This document shows positions 33,576-42,151 of a stretch of DNA of 64,000 nt, in pieces (the stretch's first letter is position 1; every line of letters begins with the position of its first letter). Below the pieces are notes generated by a model, which saw nothing but the letters and a program-made list of their open reading frames with translations, had not been told where the DNA came from and did no database searches. Both the position numbers and the translations under genes were made by a program. Source of the DNA: Aurantibacillus circumpalustris (lineage in GTDB: Bacteria > Bacteroidota > Bacteroidia > B-17B0 > Aurantibacillaceae). The stretch lies in contig NZ_CP121197.1 of assembly GCF_029625215.1 (NCBI RefSeq), positions 3,968,001-4,032,000 of the forward strand, written 5' to 3'.

Positions 33576-35171
33576 TTACCCTCCAAAGCCAACATTATAA
33601 TTCAAATTCGCAATAACATTAATTTTAACTTCATAACTTTCATAAATTTTGATATCCAGCTTATTCAGCGGTAAAATAAACCTCGAAACAATTTTAATCT
33701 TTTTACATTTCTTTAAATTCTCAATTTTTGATCTATTTACTGGGACAGTTATCTTTTTTTCAGTTGGAGCCAATACTTCATTATTAGCACTCAGATCGGC
33801 ACTCTCAATTACATTTGATCCGGGAAGAAATAGTGAATCAATAACTGTACTTTGATCATCCAACATATATCCCTGAAGTTTTACTGAAAAAGGAAACCCA
33901 TTTTTAGCCACAATTAAAAAATTTCCATAGTTCACATCATCGAGCTCTTTTATATTTGAAAAATTAACATCGGTAGTTGATTTTAATTCAAAATAATCGG
34001 CAGTAAACTTTAGTGGAATATCAATATTTGCAAGAATTCGAATACCTGTATTATAAAAAGCAAAATCATTATAGCCCGAAATATTCCCGAGTGGATTTAC
34101 TTTTATAGTTCCAGAGTAGGTTAATTTATCGGGAAGATTCGATATAAAACTAGTAATGTTACTGTTTGATTTATTAAACGAAATAAGTTTAACGCTCGGA
34201 TAAATAGTGGTGCCAGCCTTTGTGGCTCTATTAATATTAATATTTGAAAGAGCATTGGTATTTAATGACACCACATTGTTATTCGGACTATTAATGGATT
34301 TATTGTTACCCAAAAAACTTGTGAACTCAGCTCCAAATTCATTTAGAATACTAAAATCCATCGTCGCATCACTCAACATAAAATTACTGGTTTCAAAATT
34401 GTCGATGATTCCAAAACTAGCGGTATCCTGCTTAATATCTATTGTTTGTTGTCCAAAATATCCCTCTACATATTCGGGCACAATACCAGAGTACGTAACT
34501 TCAACCTTGGCTCCATCGCCGTAATTTAAGGTAAGTGAAGACGTGGCAGTTGTGCTTAATGCAAACGTGTAGGTTTGAACAATAGTATTGTAAACGAGCC
34601 CTGAAATTCCACGCATATTTAAGGAATATCCTGTTAAATCGTAATTTCTGATTACAGAATTAGTTCCAGTTGGAACGGTTTCTTTTATTGTTAAAACTTC
34701 TCCATTCTTAGTGGCACTGGTTATTTTGTAAGTTAAATCAACTGGTTGAGAAATTAAATTACTGAATTTCACAGTCATAATTCCTTTATGGATGTCTATT
34801 TTTTTAAGCGCAACGCCATTCGCAATATCAAATTTTAGTTCAGCCGGTGGAAATGATGTAATAGACTGCCCTATATTAAAATTAAGCGGGATGGGCGATG
34901 TATTTACAAAAGGAATTTTAATGATAGTGTCTGGCAATGCTAAAAGTGAATCCAATTTAATAGAAGCTACTTCGCGATTGATTCTTACAGAAAGTAAGCC
35001 GGTATTATCAGATTGAAACAGGGAATCATTGACAAAGTTTTTAATATTAAGCAGACTATTTACAACTGGAATCGTTAAATCAACATCCCAATTTGCATTT
35101 GTGGCTTTTCTGCACCCAAAAAACAAGCTAAAAAAAATAAAAAAAAGGCCGATTCTCTTAAATAACAACAT
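33576..35171 (-). CDS. Bacteroidota lipoprotein of unknown function
   Basis: A 531-residue lipoprotein (MLLFKRIGLFFIFFSLFFGC, lipid site at C20). The mature part is predicted to be mostly beta strand, with repeated S/T/N-rich stretches and blocks such as WDVDLTIPVVNSLLNIKNFV, INREVASIKLDSLLALPDT and FVNTSPIPLNFNIGQSI. I recognise the N-terminal pattern as common in uncharacterised Bacteroidota lipoproteins but cannot assign a domain name. It is flanked on both sides by 7-nt-word arrays and shares no operon. Confidence 0.7.
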   Translation of the reverse strand: MLLFKRIGLFFIFFSLFFGCRKATNANWDVDLTIPVVNSLLNIKNFVNDSLFQSDNTGLLSVRINREVASIKLDSLLALPDTIIKIPFVNTSPIPLNFNIGQSITSFPPAELKFDIANGVALKKIDIHKGIMTVKFSNLISQPVDLTYKITSATKNGEVLTIKETVPTGTNSVIRNYDLTGYSLNMRGISGLVYNTIVQTYTFALSTTATSSLTLNYGDGAKVEVTYSGIVPEYVEGYFGQQTIDIKQDTASFGIIDNFETSNFMLSDATMDFSILNEFGAEFTSFLGNNKSINSPNNNVVSLNTNALSNININRATKAGTTIYPSVKLISFNKSNSNITSFISNLPDKLTYSGTIKVNPLGNISGYNDFAFYNTGIRILANIDIPLKFTADYFELKSTTDVNFSNIKELDDVNYGNFLIVAKNGFPFSVKLQGYMLDDQSTVIDSLFLPGSNVIESADLSANNEVLAPTEKKITVPVNRSKIENLKKCKKIKIVSRFILPLNKLDIKIYESYEVKINVIANLNYNVGFGG

Positions 35172-35212
35172 GTTTTACAAATATAAATCATTTTTTGAAA
35201 CCGCATTGGGAT

Positions 35213-35660
35213 AGTTGAAAGTTGATAGTCGTAAGTCAATAGTCGACAGTCATAAGTCGGTAGTCGTAAGTCATAAGCCGGTAGTCGTAAGTCGATATAC
35301 AGTCTGAATTGAATACTGCCAACTTTATACTGAATACTGATTACCGCCACCTGCCAACTTATGTGTCCTTATATTTCTTATATGGTTTGTTTTTTAGGTT
35401 ATAGTCAATTGTCCGATTCCCCTAGTGTCTCTCAGCGCCCTAAGTTTCTTAGTGGTTTGAAACTGATTACTGGTTACTGCCAACTGCCTCCTCTTAGTGT
35501 CTCTCAGTGCCCTCCGTGTCTTAGTGGTTAAAACTGAATACTGCCAACTCCCAACTTATATGCCCTTATGTTTCTTATGTGGTTCATTTATTTAGTCAAT
35601 AGTCGATAGTTTTTCCTGCAAACTGAATACTGCCAACCGATTACCGCCCACTATTCTTAG
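35213..35660. repeat. Large composite 7-nt-word array (block C)
   Basis: Twelve heptamers run without interruption from 35213 to 35296 (AGTTGAA, AGTTGAT, AGTCGTA, AGTCAAT, AGTCGAC, AGTCATA, AGTCGGT and so on). ACTGCCA/ACTGAAT words follow, then TATAAG-type units at 35358-35387 and 35555-35585, and anchored units ending GTGGTT at 35422-35457 and 35493-35529. It fills the divergent gap between the lipoprotein gene and the membrane-protein gene (35172-35724), where nothing else is recognisable. Confidence 0.85.
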
Positions 35661-35724
35661 CTTTCCTTTGTTAGTTTTTTACATTCTTTTACCAAAAAAA
35701 TAAGTTTTTTTTTACTAACTTTGT

Positions 35725-36159
35725 ATGATTAAGATGAAATTAGGAATTAGGTTTTTTCTCTCTTGGATTTTCTCCGCTCTGGTCATGTTTGGCTTGTTTT
35801 ACATCTGGCATGGCATTTTTTTAAATGACTTCAAAAGGATCCAATTTCCACTCACTTGGTTTGTTACTTTTGCTGCTTTTACGTATTTAATTTTTGGAGC
35901 AGGGATATACTTCCTTTTCGAAAGCAGTCTGCTTAAAAAAATAAGAAACTTTTTTATACGAGGGCTTATATGTGGTGGGGTTGCCGGTTTTTCTTTATTT
36001 ATGATTGCCACCATTGTGCACATCTCTCTAACCACCAATCTGAGCGCTCAACATCTTATGATGGATTGTATTTGGCAAATAGCCGAACAAACGCTTGGCG
36101 CTATGGTTGTGGTTCTCTTTAAAGTTGTTATTCATGAACCGCAATTAGAACACGCTTAG
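35725..36159 (+). CDS. Small four-helix membrane protein, unknown function
   Basis: A 144-residue protein with four hydrophobic segments (FFLSWIFSALVMFGLFYIW; LTWFVTFAAFTYLIFGAGIY; GLICGGVAGFSLFMIATIV; LGAMVVVLFKVVI). I do not recognise a family. The start may be the ATG at 35725 or the one at 35734 (MKLGIRF). A -7-like TAACTTTG at 35716-35723 is so close that the later ATG would be nearly leaderless if this is a real promoter, and no -33 partner is seen. It is followed by the PASTA gene after 36 bases. Confidence 0.65.
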   Translation: MIKMKLGIRFFLSWIFSALVMFGLFYIWHGIFLNDFKRIQFPLTWFVTFAAFTYLIFGAGIYFLFESSLLKKIRNFFIRGLICGGVAGFSLFMIATIVHISLTTNLSAQHLMMDCIWQIAEQTLGAMVVVLFKVVIHEPQLEHA

Positions 36160-36195
36160 GTTTCTATAATAACTTACATTATCCAGAATTCGGTT

Positions 36196-36807
36196 ATGCG
36201 AAATTTAATTTCTTTTTTTAAATCCAAACAGTTTTTCGTTCAGATTTCCATTATTTTGGTTCTAATATTTCTTGTTTTTTTTATTACACTTCAATGGCTT
36301 TCTTCCTATACCAATCATGGTAAATTTGTAACGGTGCCAGATTTTAAAGGTCAAAAAATATCGCTTTTGGAGGATTTTATAAAGGACAAAGGCGTTAGTT
36401 ATGAGATTATTGACAGTATTTACGATCCTAAAGAAAAAGCAGGGATTGTTTTAAGGCAAGATCCTGAAGTAAATATTGCCGTGAAGCACAATAGAACAAT
36501 CTATCTTTACGTTACTGGTATGGTTGCACCTCAAATAATAATGCCAAAATTAGTCGATAAAAGTGAACGCCAAGCTCGCTTTATTCTTGGCAGTTATGGC
36601 CTTAAGACTGGTAAGATAACCGAGCAAGCGGCAGATTGTAATGGCTGTGTTTTGTCACAATTATTACACGGAAAAAAAATTGAAGAAGGTTCACTGGTAA
36701 AAAAAGGCACTGTCATTGAATTGATTGTTGGACGGAAAGATCATTTTTATAATTCAGGCTCAACCGACAGTACTTTAACAAATGAAGAACCAGATTTTGA
36801 TAATTAA
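36196..36807 (+). CDS. PASTA domain membrane protein
   Basis: A 203-residue protein with one membrane helix (FVQISIILVLIFLVFFITLQ, residues 14-33) and two PASTA domains outside (VTVPDFKGQKISLLEDFIKD ... LYVTG; IIMPKLVDKSERQARFILGS ... ELIVG). PASTA domains bind peptidoglycan-type ligands. No kinase or transpeptidase domain is attached, which is usual for this Bacteroidota protein. In many relatives it sits directly upstream of rluD; here a T9SS cargo gene lies between (spacing 5 bases, then 8). Confidence 0.9.
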   Translation: MRNLISFFKSKQFFVQISIILVLIFLVFFITLQWLSSYTNHGKFVTVPDFKGQKISLLEDFIKDKGVSYEIIDSIYDPKEKAGIVLRQDPEVNIAVKHNRTIYLYVTGMVAPQIIMPKLVDKSERQARFILGSYGLKTGKITEQAADCNGCVLSQLLHGKKIEEGSLVKKGTVIELIVGRKDHFYNSGSTDSTLTNEEPDFDN

Positions 36808-36812
36808 ATACC

Positions 36813-38807
36813 ATGTTTCGTAATTTCGTTTTATTTCTCTCTGTTTTTATCACTTCCATATTTTTCGCCCAGGAAGGCACTAAACCACTTAGTTCAAATC
36901 TTAATTACATTTATAAAAATCTTAGGTCTGTTTCTCTCAATCCCAAAACAGATGTTCAACAACAAAAAACTTCCGCTGGAAGCTCACTAAGTATTCCATT
37001 TATCGAAGATTTTTCTTATTCTCCTGTAAACAATTATCCCGATCAAAATAGATGGGAAGATTCTTTAGTGTACGTAAATTCCGGAATGGCTACTGCTCCT
37101 CCAAGCATTGGTGTTGCAACATTTGACGGACTAAACAAACATGGTTATCCCTATAAACCAACGCTAACTAATTTAACGCTTTCTAACCCTGCAGATACAC
37201 TCACATCAAAGCCTATCAATTTACACACCGTTGGCTCTCAAACTCTTTTAACCACAGATAACATAGCGATCTCGTTTTATTATCAAGCCAGAGGTAAAGG
37301 AGACAACCCCGAATTGAACGATAGTTTAATTCTTGATTTTTATAAGCCACTCGCTCATGCCGATTCTGCTTGGAGTCGCGTTTGGTTTAAACAAGGTAGT
37401 ACAAGTTCAAACACCAACGATTCTGCCTTTAAAAGAGCCTTTGTAAAGATCACCGACACTGCTTATTTACACGACGGCTTTAGATTCAGATTTAGGAATT
37501 GGGCTTCCGTAACAGGAAATTTCGACCATTGGCATATCGATTATATTTTTCTTAACAAAGATCGTGGCAACGATTCAATAAGAGATACTATAATTAATGA
37601 TATTACTTTTTGCGACATTCCCACCTCCTTTCTGAAAGACTATTCAGAAATGCCCTTACAACAATACCAACCATCTGAAATGGCTAAAAGTTTGAGTGTA
37701 AAAATTAGAAATAATAGCGCTGATCAGCCAAATATGTTTTACAAATACAAAGTTTATGATAACTCTGGTAATCAAATATTTAGTGAATACACTGGGGGCT
37801 CCTATAATATTAATCCTTTCCGAAAGAATACCTTTTCCCCGCCAAATTACGGGTATCAGAATTATCAACCGCATGCTTTTCCAAATATAAAAGACACCTT
37901 TATTGTTAACCAGACAATGAGTTCGCGCTTTAAAATAAAACATTTTATTTATTTAGATGCAAATCAAAGCTCCTCATCTGACACAATTCGCGGCAATGAT
38001 ACCGTTATACAATATCAAAACTTCAGAAACTTTTACGCCTTTGATGATGGAAGTGCTGAGGCTGGGTATTATGTGAATGCAATTGGTGCAAAAATGGCCG
38101 TCAAAATTAAACTCAATAAACCAGATACTCTTTACGGATTAAGAATTTATTTTGATCCAGTCGGCAATGTTAGTTCTATTTCAAATACCGCTACTACCAT
38201 ATATAATTTCAGTATAAATGTTTGGGGTCAAGATAATAATGGTGCTCCAGATGGGCTAAATAATATTTTAAAAGATAACCTTGTGCACCACCCCATATAC
38301 ATACAAGATGGATTTAAAGAAGTACCAGAGTTTAAACTTAAGCAGCCTTTTCTGCTTCAAGCAGGTACTTATTTTATCGGTATTCAGCAGGCTAGTAGCA
38401 TTTTAACGGTGGGATTTGATCGTAATTATAACCATAAAAGTAGCTTATACTTTGACTCAGGCAGTGGCTGGACACAATCAAATGAAGATGGCTCTATCAT
38501 GATAAACCCTCTATTTGGAACTTATTTACCAATTGTGGGAATTAATGAAATTGGATCGTCTCCTATAAGTAAAAACTTTTTTGTCTACCCAAACCCTTCA
38601 ACAGAAAGGTTTACCATTGTATCTGCAAAACTTCAAAATTCAAGTTACCAGCTTTTTAATTCTGTTGGCCAATTGGTAAAAGAAGAAATAATAGACAATA
38701 CCGAACAAGTAGTTTCTGTTTCTAATTTTCTTCCAGGTATTTATATTTTAATTTTAAAAAATAATGGGCATGCTGTACAGCAACAAAAAATAATTGTACA
38801 ACATTAA
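36813..38807 (+). CDS. T9SS cargo protein
   Basis: A 664-residue secreted protein (signal peptide ending FFAQE at about residue 21). It has an N-terminal region with PFIEDFSYSPVNNYPDQNRW, a galactose-binding/jelly-roll-like middle (GFRFRFRNWASVTGNFDHWHIDYIFL, quoted in two overlapping parts: GFRFRFRNWASVTGN and FDHWHIDYIFL), and a second such area (FYAFDDGSAEAGYYVNAIG). The last 75 residues are a type A sorting domain (FFVYPNPSTERFTIVSAKL ... GIYILILKNNGHAVQQQKII). Function of the mature protein is not known. It lies between the PASTA and rluD genes in one transcription unit. Confidence 0.85.
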   Translation: MFRNFVLFLSVFITSIFFAQEGTKPLSSNLNYIYKNLRSVSLNPKTDVQQQKTSAGSSLSIPFIEDFSYSPVNNYPDQNRWEDSLVYVNSGMATAPPSIGVATFDGLNKHGYPYKPTLTNLTLSNPADTLTSKPINLHTVGSQTLLTTDNIAISFYYQARGKGDNPELNDSLILDFYKPLAHADSAWSRVWFKQGSTSSNTNDSAFKRAFVKITDTAYLHDGFRFRFRNWASVTGNFDHWHIDYIFLNKDRGNDSIRDTIINDITFCDIPTSFLKDYSEMPLQQYQPSEMAKSLSVKIRNNSADQPNMFYKYKVYDNSGNQIFSEYTGGSYNINPFRKNTFSPPNYGYQNYQPHAFPNIKDTFIVNQTMSSRFKIKHFIYLDANQSSSSDTIRGNDTVIQYQNFRNFYAFDDGSAEAGYYVNAIGAKMAVKIKLNKPDTLYGLRIYFDPVGNVSSISNTATTIYNFSINVWGQDNNGAPDGLNNILKDNLVHHPIYIQDGFKEVPEFKLKQPFLLQAGTYFIGIQQASSILTVGFDRNYNHKSSLYFDSGSGWTQSNEDGSIMINPLFGTYLPIVGINEIGSSPISKNFFVYPNPSTERFTIVSAKLQNSSYQLFNSVGQLVKEEIIDNTEQVVSVSNFLPGIYILILKNNGHAVQQQKIIVQH

Positions 38808-38815
38808 TTTTTGTG

Positions 38816-39892
38816 ATGGCTGATTTTGAAGAAGAACAAGAAGACTTAACTACCGACGAAGAACAAGAGCTCTTCGAACACCACAACATAAAAGTTGAAA
38901 AAGGTCAGGTGACTATGCGGATTGATAAATTTGTGATGATTCGCATTGCAAATACAACTCGTACTAAAATTCAAAATGCTTGTGACGCTGGTTTTGTGTT
39001 GGTTAACGGCAAGGCAGTGAAATCGAATTACAAAATTAAACCATTGGATGAAATCTCCATTGTTTTAACAGTTCCTCCAAGGACTTCAGAAATTCTTGCC
39101 GAAAACATTCCTCTCGATATAACTTTTGAAGATGATTACATTGCTTTAGTAAACAAAAAACCTGGAATGGTTGTTCATCCCGCTTATGGAAATTACACTG
39201 GTACTCTTGTAAATGCTTTGCTTTATCATTTTAAAAATCTTCCAACCTCAAAAACCAAACTTAATAATGATCTTTATCTCGATCGTCCAGGCTTGGTGCA
39301 TCGCATAGACAAAAATACTTCAGGTATTATTATCATTGCAAAAACGGAGTTAGCTATGACACGTTTAGCTAAAGATTTTTATGACCGTACAATGGACCGC
39401 AAATACATTGCGATTTGTTGGGGCGATTTAAAAGAAGATGAAGGAACAATTGTTGCGAACGTCGGAAGGGATTTAAAAGATAGAAAAAAAATGTACGCCT
39501 TTCCCGAAGGAAGTGAACATGGAAAACATGCCGTTACTCACTACAAAGTGATAGAACGTTTTGGTTACATTACTTTTATTGAATGCAAATTAGAAACAGG
39601 TCGCACGCATCAAATTCGTGTGCATTTTAAAAGTATTGGTCACCCCTTATTTAATGATAACGAGTACGGTGGTGACTCTATCTTAAAAGGAATTAATTCT
39701 GCTAAATACAAACAGTTCATTCAAAATTGTTTCAATCTGTTGCCTCGGCAAGCACTTCACGCCAAAACATTGGGAATTACCCATCCTATAAGTGGCGAAA
39801 AATTATTCTTTGATAGCCCAATTCCAAACGATATGCAGGCTGTTTTAGAAAAATGGAGGAAGTATACGAAGGATAAAGTTCTGGAGGATTAG
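38816..39892 (+). CDS. rluD: RluD-type 23S rRNA pseudouridine synthase
   Basis: The ATG at 38816 is preferred to the GTG one codon earlier. The 358-residue enzyme has an S4 RNA-binding domain (MRIDKFVMIRIANTTRTKIQ, residues 34-53) and the RluA/RluD catalytic motif HRIDKNTSG with Asp165. It also has the GRTHQIRVHF motif near residue 262. It forms pseudouridine in helix 69 of 23S rRNA in other bacteria. Its TAG stop is also the start of a heptamer array (AGTCAAT...). Confidence 0.93.
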   Translation: MADFEEEQEDLTTDEEQELFEHHNIKVEKGQVTMRIDKFVMIRIANTTRTKIQNACDAGFVLVNGKAVKSNYKIKPLDEISIVLTVPPRTSEILAENIPLDITFEDDYIALVNKKPGMVVHPAYGNYTGTLVNALLYHFKNLPTSKTKLNNDLYLDRPGLVHRIDKNTSGIIIIAKTELAMTRLAKDFYDRTMDRKYIAICWGDLKEDEGTIVANVGRDLKDRKKMYAFPEGSEHGKHAVTHYKVIERFGYITFIECKLETGRTHQIRVHFKSIGHPLFNDNEYGGDSILKGINSAKYKQFIQNCFNLLPRQALHAKTLGITHPISGEKLFFDSPIPNDMQAVLEKWRKYTKDKVLED

Positions 39893-40076
39893 TCAATAGT
39901 TGATAGTCGTTAGTCAATAGTCTCTAGTTAATAGTGCTTACTGCCAACTGCATCCTTATATGCCCTTATATTTCTTATATAGTTCGTTTGTTAGTCGATA
40001 GTCAATACTAAAAACTGAATACCACCAACCGCCCACTCTCAGTGTCTCTTAGTGTCCTTAGTGCCTCAGTGGTTTC
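39891..40076. repeat. Composite 7-nt-word array starting in the rluD stop codon (block D)
   Basis: The AG of the rluD TAG stop opens the first heptamer. Nine follow in register: AGTCAAT, AGTTGAT, AGTCGTT, AGTCAAT, AGTCTCT, AGTTAAT, AGTGCTT, ACTGCCA, ACTGCAT. A TATAAG-type unit (39954-39985) and an anchored unit ending in GTGGTT (40038-40074) complete it, the latter only seven bases from the convergent M43 gene's stop codon. Confidence 0.85.
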
Positions 40077-40080
40077 TATA

Positions 40081-42072
40081 CTACCTCAACAAAATCAATT
40101 TCTTTGTAATTTTTTCTCTCCCATTATCTATTTCTACAAAATAAATTCCGTTAGAATACTCACTCATATTAACATCAATTTTATTTTCTTTTATACCATT
40201 GACTGATTCAGTATAAATAATTTCACCCATTGAGTTGTATACCTTTACTTTAATATTCTGAGTTGAAGTAAAATTTGTAATAATTATAAAATCACCCTGA
40301 GAGGGATTTGGAAAAAGATGAATACCTTCCTTCAAAATTGAATTTTCCTTAATCCCCACAACAGCACATTCAATGATAGGTAAAATGGCAAGTTTAAAAT
40401 TGCGAACACCACCCCATGCTGTTTTCATATCATGCCAGGTATTATCACTCCATTTCTCCCAAGCAGTATTCACACTTACTGAGTTATCATCCATCACTAC
40501 CGCAGTATCACCAGCAGCAGTCGGCAACACAAGTGAAGCATAAAACCCACCATATTGAGGTACAGATACAGGATTTGCAAAATTAAATTTATACGGCATT
40601 ATTAAAGGCTGACTGAATAACAAGTTTGGATTCCCGCAATAAGGTACATTTGTCGTATTTGTTGTTGCAGCGATGGTTGCTATATTTTCGGTTGTTGATC
40701 CTAAAAGCGTTCCTGGCTGAGTAGTTGCCGTTGTTCCACTATAAATATTTAAACTTACATTTCCTGTGCCGTCTGTTCCAAAATTACCGTATTGAAAGAA
40801 GACTGCTATGACTCCTGTCACATAAGGATCCACAACATTGCTATACCGCGATGCATCGATAAACTCAGCCTTTTCTTTATCTCCGTAACAATTGGTCCCA
40901 TTTAGATATCCTGCCTTTCCTGATCCCTGGGGACAAGAAAGGTCTTGAGTTGAAGCAGTAACACGTCGGTAAGGAAATAGTGTATCAGTGCTTGTGAAAT
41001 TACTTACTGTATAAGAACAAAATGTAGGTAAAGTATTACAAAGAGTTGCCGCACTTGCAGAAAGTTGCATGCGTAAAGGTGAACTACTCATGGCTGTTTG
41101 AATACGTGTTCGTTGATCGTTCGTAAACATATACAAACAATCATCGTAACAATAATCCATAAAATTCATAAACAGATCTCCTTTAGGTCCGTTGCTGCAT
41201 GTAACATGCGGGTATGTAGGGCATGTGGAATTTTCAACTTGTTGTGTTGGCGTATCATCACAAAAATCCGTTCCACAGTTCGAATCGCCCCATAGGTGTC
41301 TTAATCCCAGATAATGGCCAATTTCGTGCGTCGCAGTTCTACCTTTATTATAGAAACTTGCTAAAGAGCCAACGTCTCCAATTGCTCGAGACCAGCACCA
41401 AACGCCATCATCCGAATAAGTCCCCAGTCCGTTTGAAATGCCATTTAGTCCAGTAGCTGGAGGAAACGTTGCGAAACCAAGTAAACCTACACTTGTATTC
41501 ACATCGCTAATCCATATATTCAGATAACGACTAGGATCCCATATTGTATTTGGCTTTATTGTATTATTAACAAAGTTCTGAAAACTAGTTGCAGTAGTAA
41601 ATGTTGTTGGATTTGACCATCCTTTGTTAACATAGTTAATACGATCTATGCCTTTTTCAGTGAGTAAGGTTCCTGAAGGAGTCCGTTCGGCAAGACAAAA
41701 ACTGATGTTACAATTTGCAATAAGAGATTGGCTAAAACCAGTACTTGAAAAGTTTCCTACATTAAATCCAGTACCAGCATAATCGTTATTTAGTATGCTT
41801 ATTTGAGAATTTATTTGTGCTTGAGAAATGTTAGGAAAAGTTCCAACCGTCTGCCCACTATGAATAACATGAAATACAACAGGAATAGTATAGTTTGTAC
41901 TTTGATTCTTTTGCACGGATGCGCTTGCTTTATACTCCTCCACTTTAGCATTAAACCAATCATTCCAAGCTTTATCTGGCACTGGTGTTGCGCAAGTTCG
42001 TTTTGTTATTAGTGGTTCCTGAGCATTTAAAACGCCCGTTAGAAAAAACAGAAATACGTGTATTTTTTTCAT
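40081..42072 (-). CDS. M43 (pappalysin-like) zinc metalloprotease, T9SS cargo
   Basis: A 663-residue secreted protease (signal peptide ending LNAQE). Zinc ligands are in T-H249-E250-I-G-H253-Y-L-G-L-R-H259, the HExxHxxGxxH metzincin motif. The downstream DFCDDTPTQQ and Met-turn-like LFMNFMDYCYDDC block are typical of M43. The C-terminal 80 residues form a type A sorting domain (LFPNPSQGDFIIITNF ... GIYFVEIDNGREKITKKLIL). It should be exported by T9SS and either released or bound to the surface. Similar enzymes are called cytophagalysins. Target unknown. Confidence 0.93.
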   Translation of the reverse strand: MKKIHVFLFFLTGVLNAQEPLITKRTCATPVPDKAWNDWFNAKVEEYKASASVQKNQSTNYTIPVVFHVIHSGQTVGTFPNISQAQINSQISILNNDYAGTGFNVGNFSSTGFSQSLIANCNISFCLAERTPSGTLLTEKGIDRINYVNKGWSNPTTFTTATSFQNFVNNTIKPNTIWDPSRYLNIWISDVNTSVGLLGFATFPPATGLNGISNGLGTYSDDGVWCWSRAIGDVGSLASFYNKGRTATHEIGHYLGLRHLWGDSNCGTDFCDDTPTQQVENSTCPTYPHVTCSNGPKGDLFMNFMDYCYDDCLYMFTNDQRTRIQTAMSSSPLRMQLSASAATLCNTLPTFCSYTVSNFTSTDTLFPYRRVTASTQDLSCPQGSGKAGYLNGTNCYGDKEKAEFIDASRYSNVVDPYVTGVIAVFFQYGNFGTDGTGNVSLNIYSGTTATTQPGTLLGSTTENIATIAATTNTTNVPYCGNPNLLFSQPLIMPYKFNFANPVSVPQYGGFYASLVLPTAAGDTAVVMDDNSVSVNTAWEKWSDNTWHDMKTAWGGVRNFKLAILPIIECAVVGIKENSILKEGIHLFPNPSQGDFIIITNFTSTQNIKVKVYNSMGEIIYTESVNGIKENKIDVNMSEYSNGIYFVEIDNGREKITKKLILLR

Positions 42073-42151
42073 GCAAGAAATTAAAGTTCGATATAGCTTT
42101 AATCAAGCTAAAATACAAAATAATAACAATATGATTTTTATACCATTCCGA

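Noticed and set aside
35213..35660. CRISPR array
   Set aside because: Units are 7 nt with no 20-40 nt repeats and unique spacers, and no cas genes are present.
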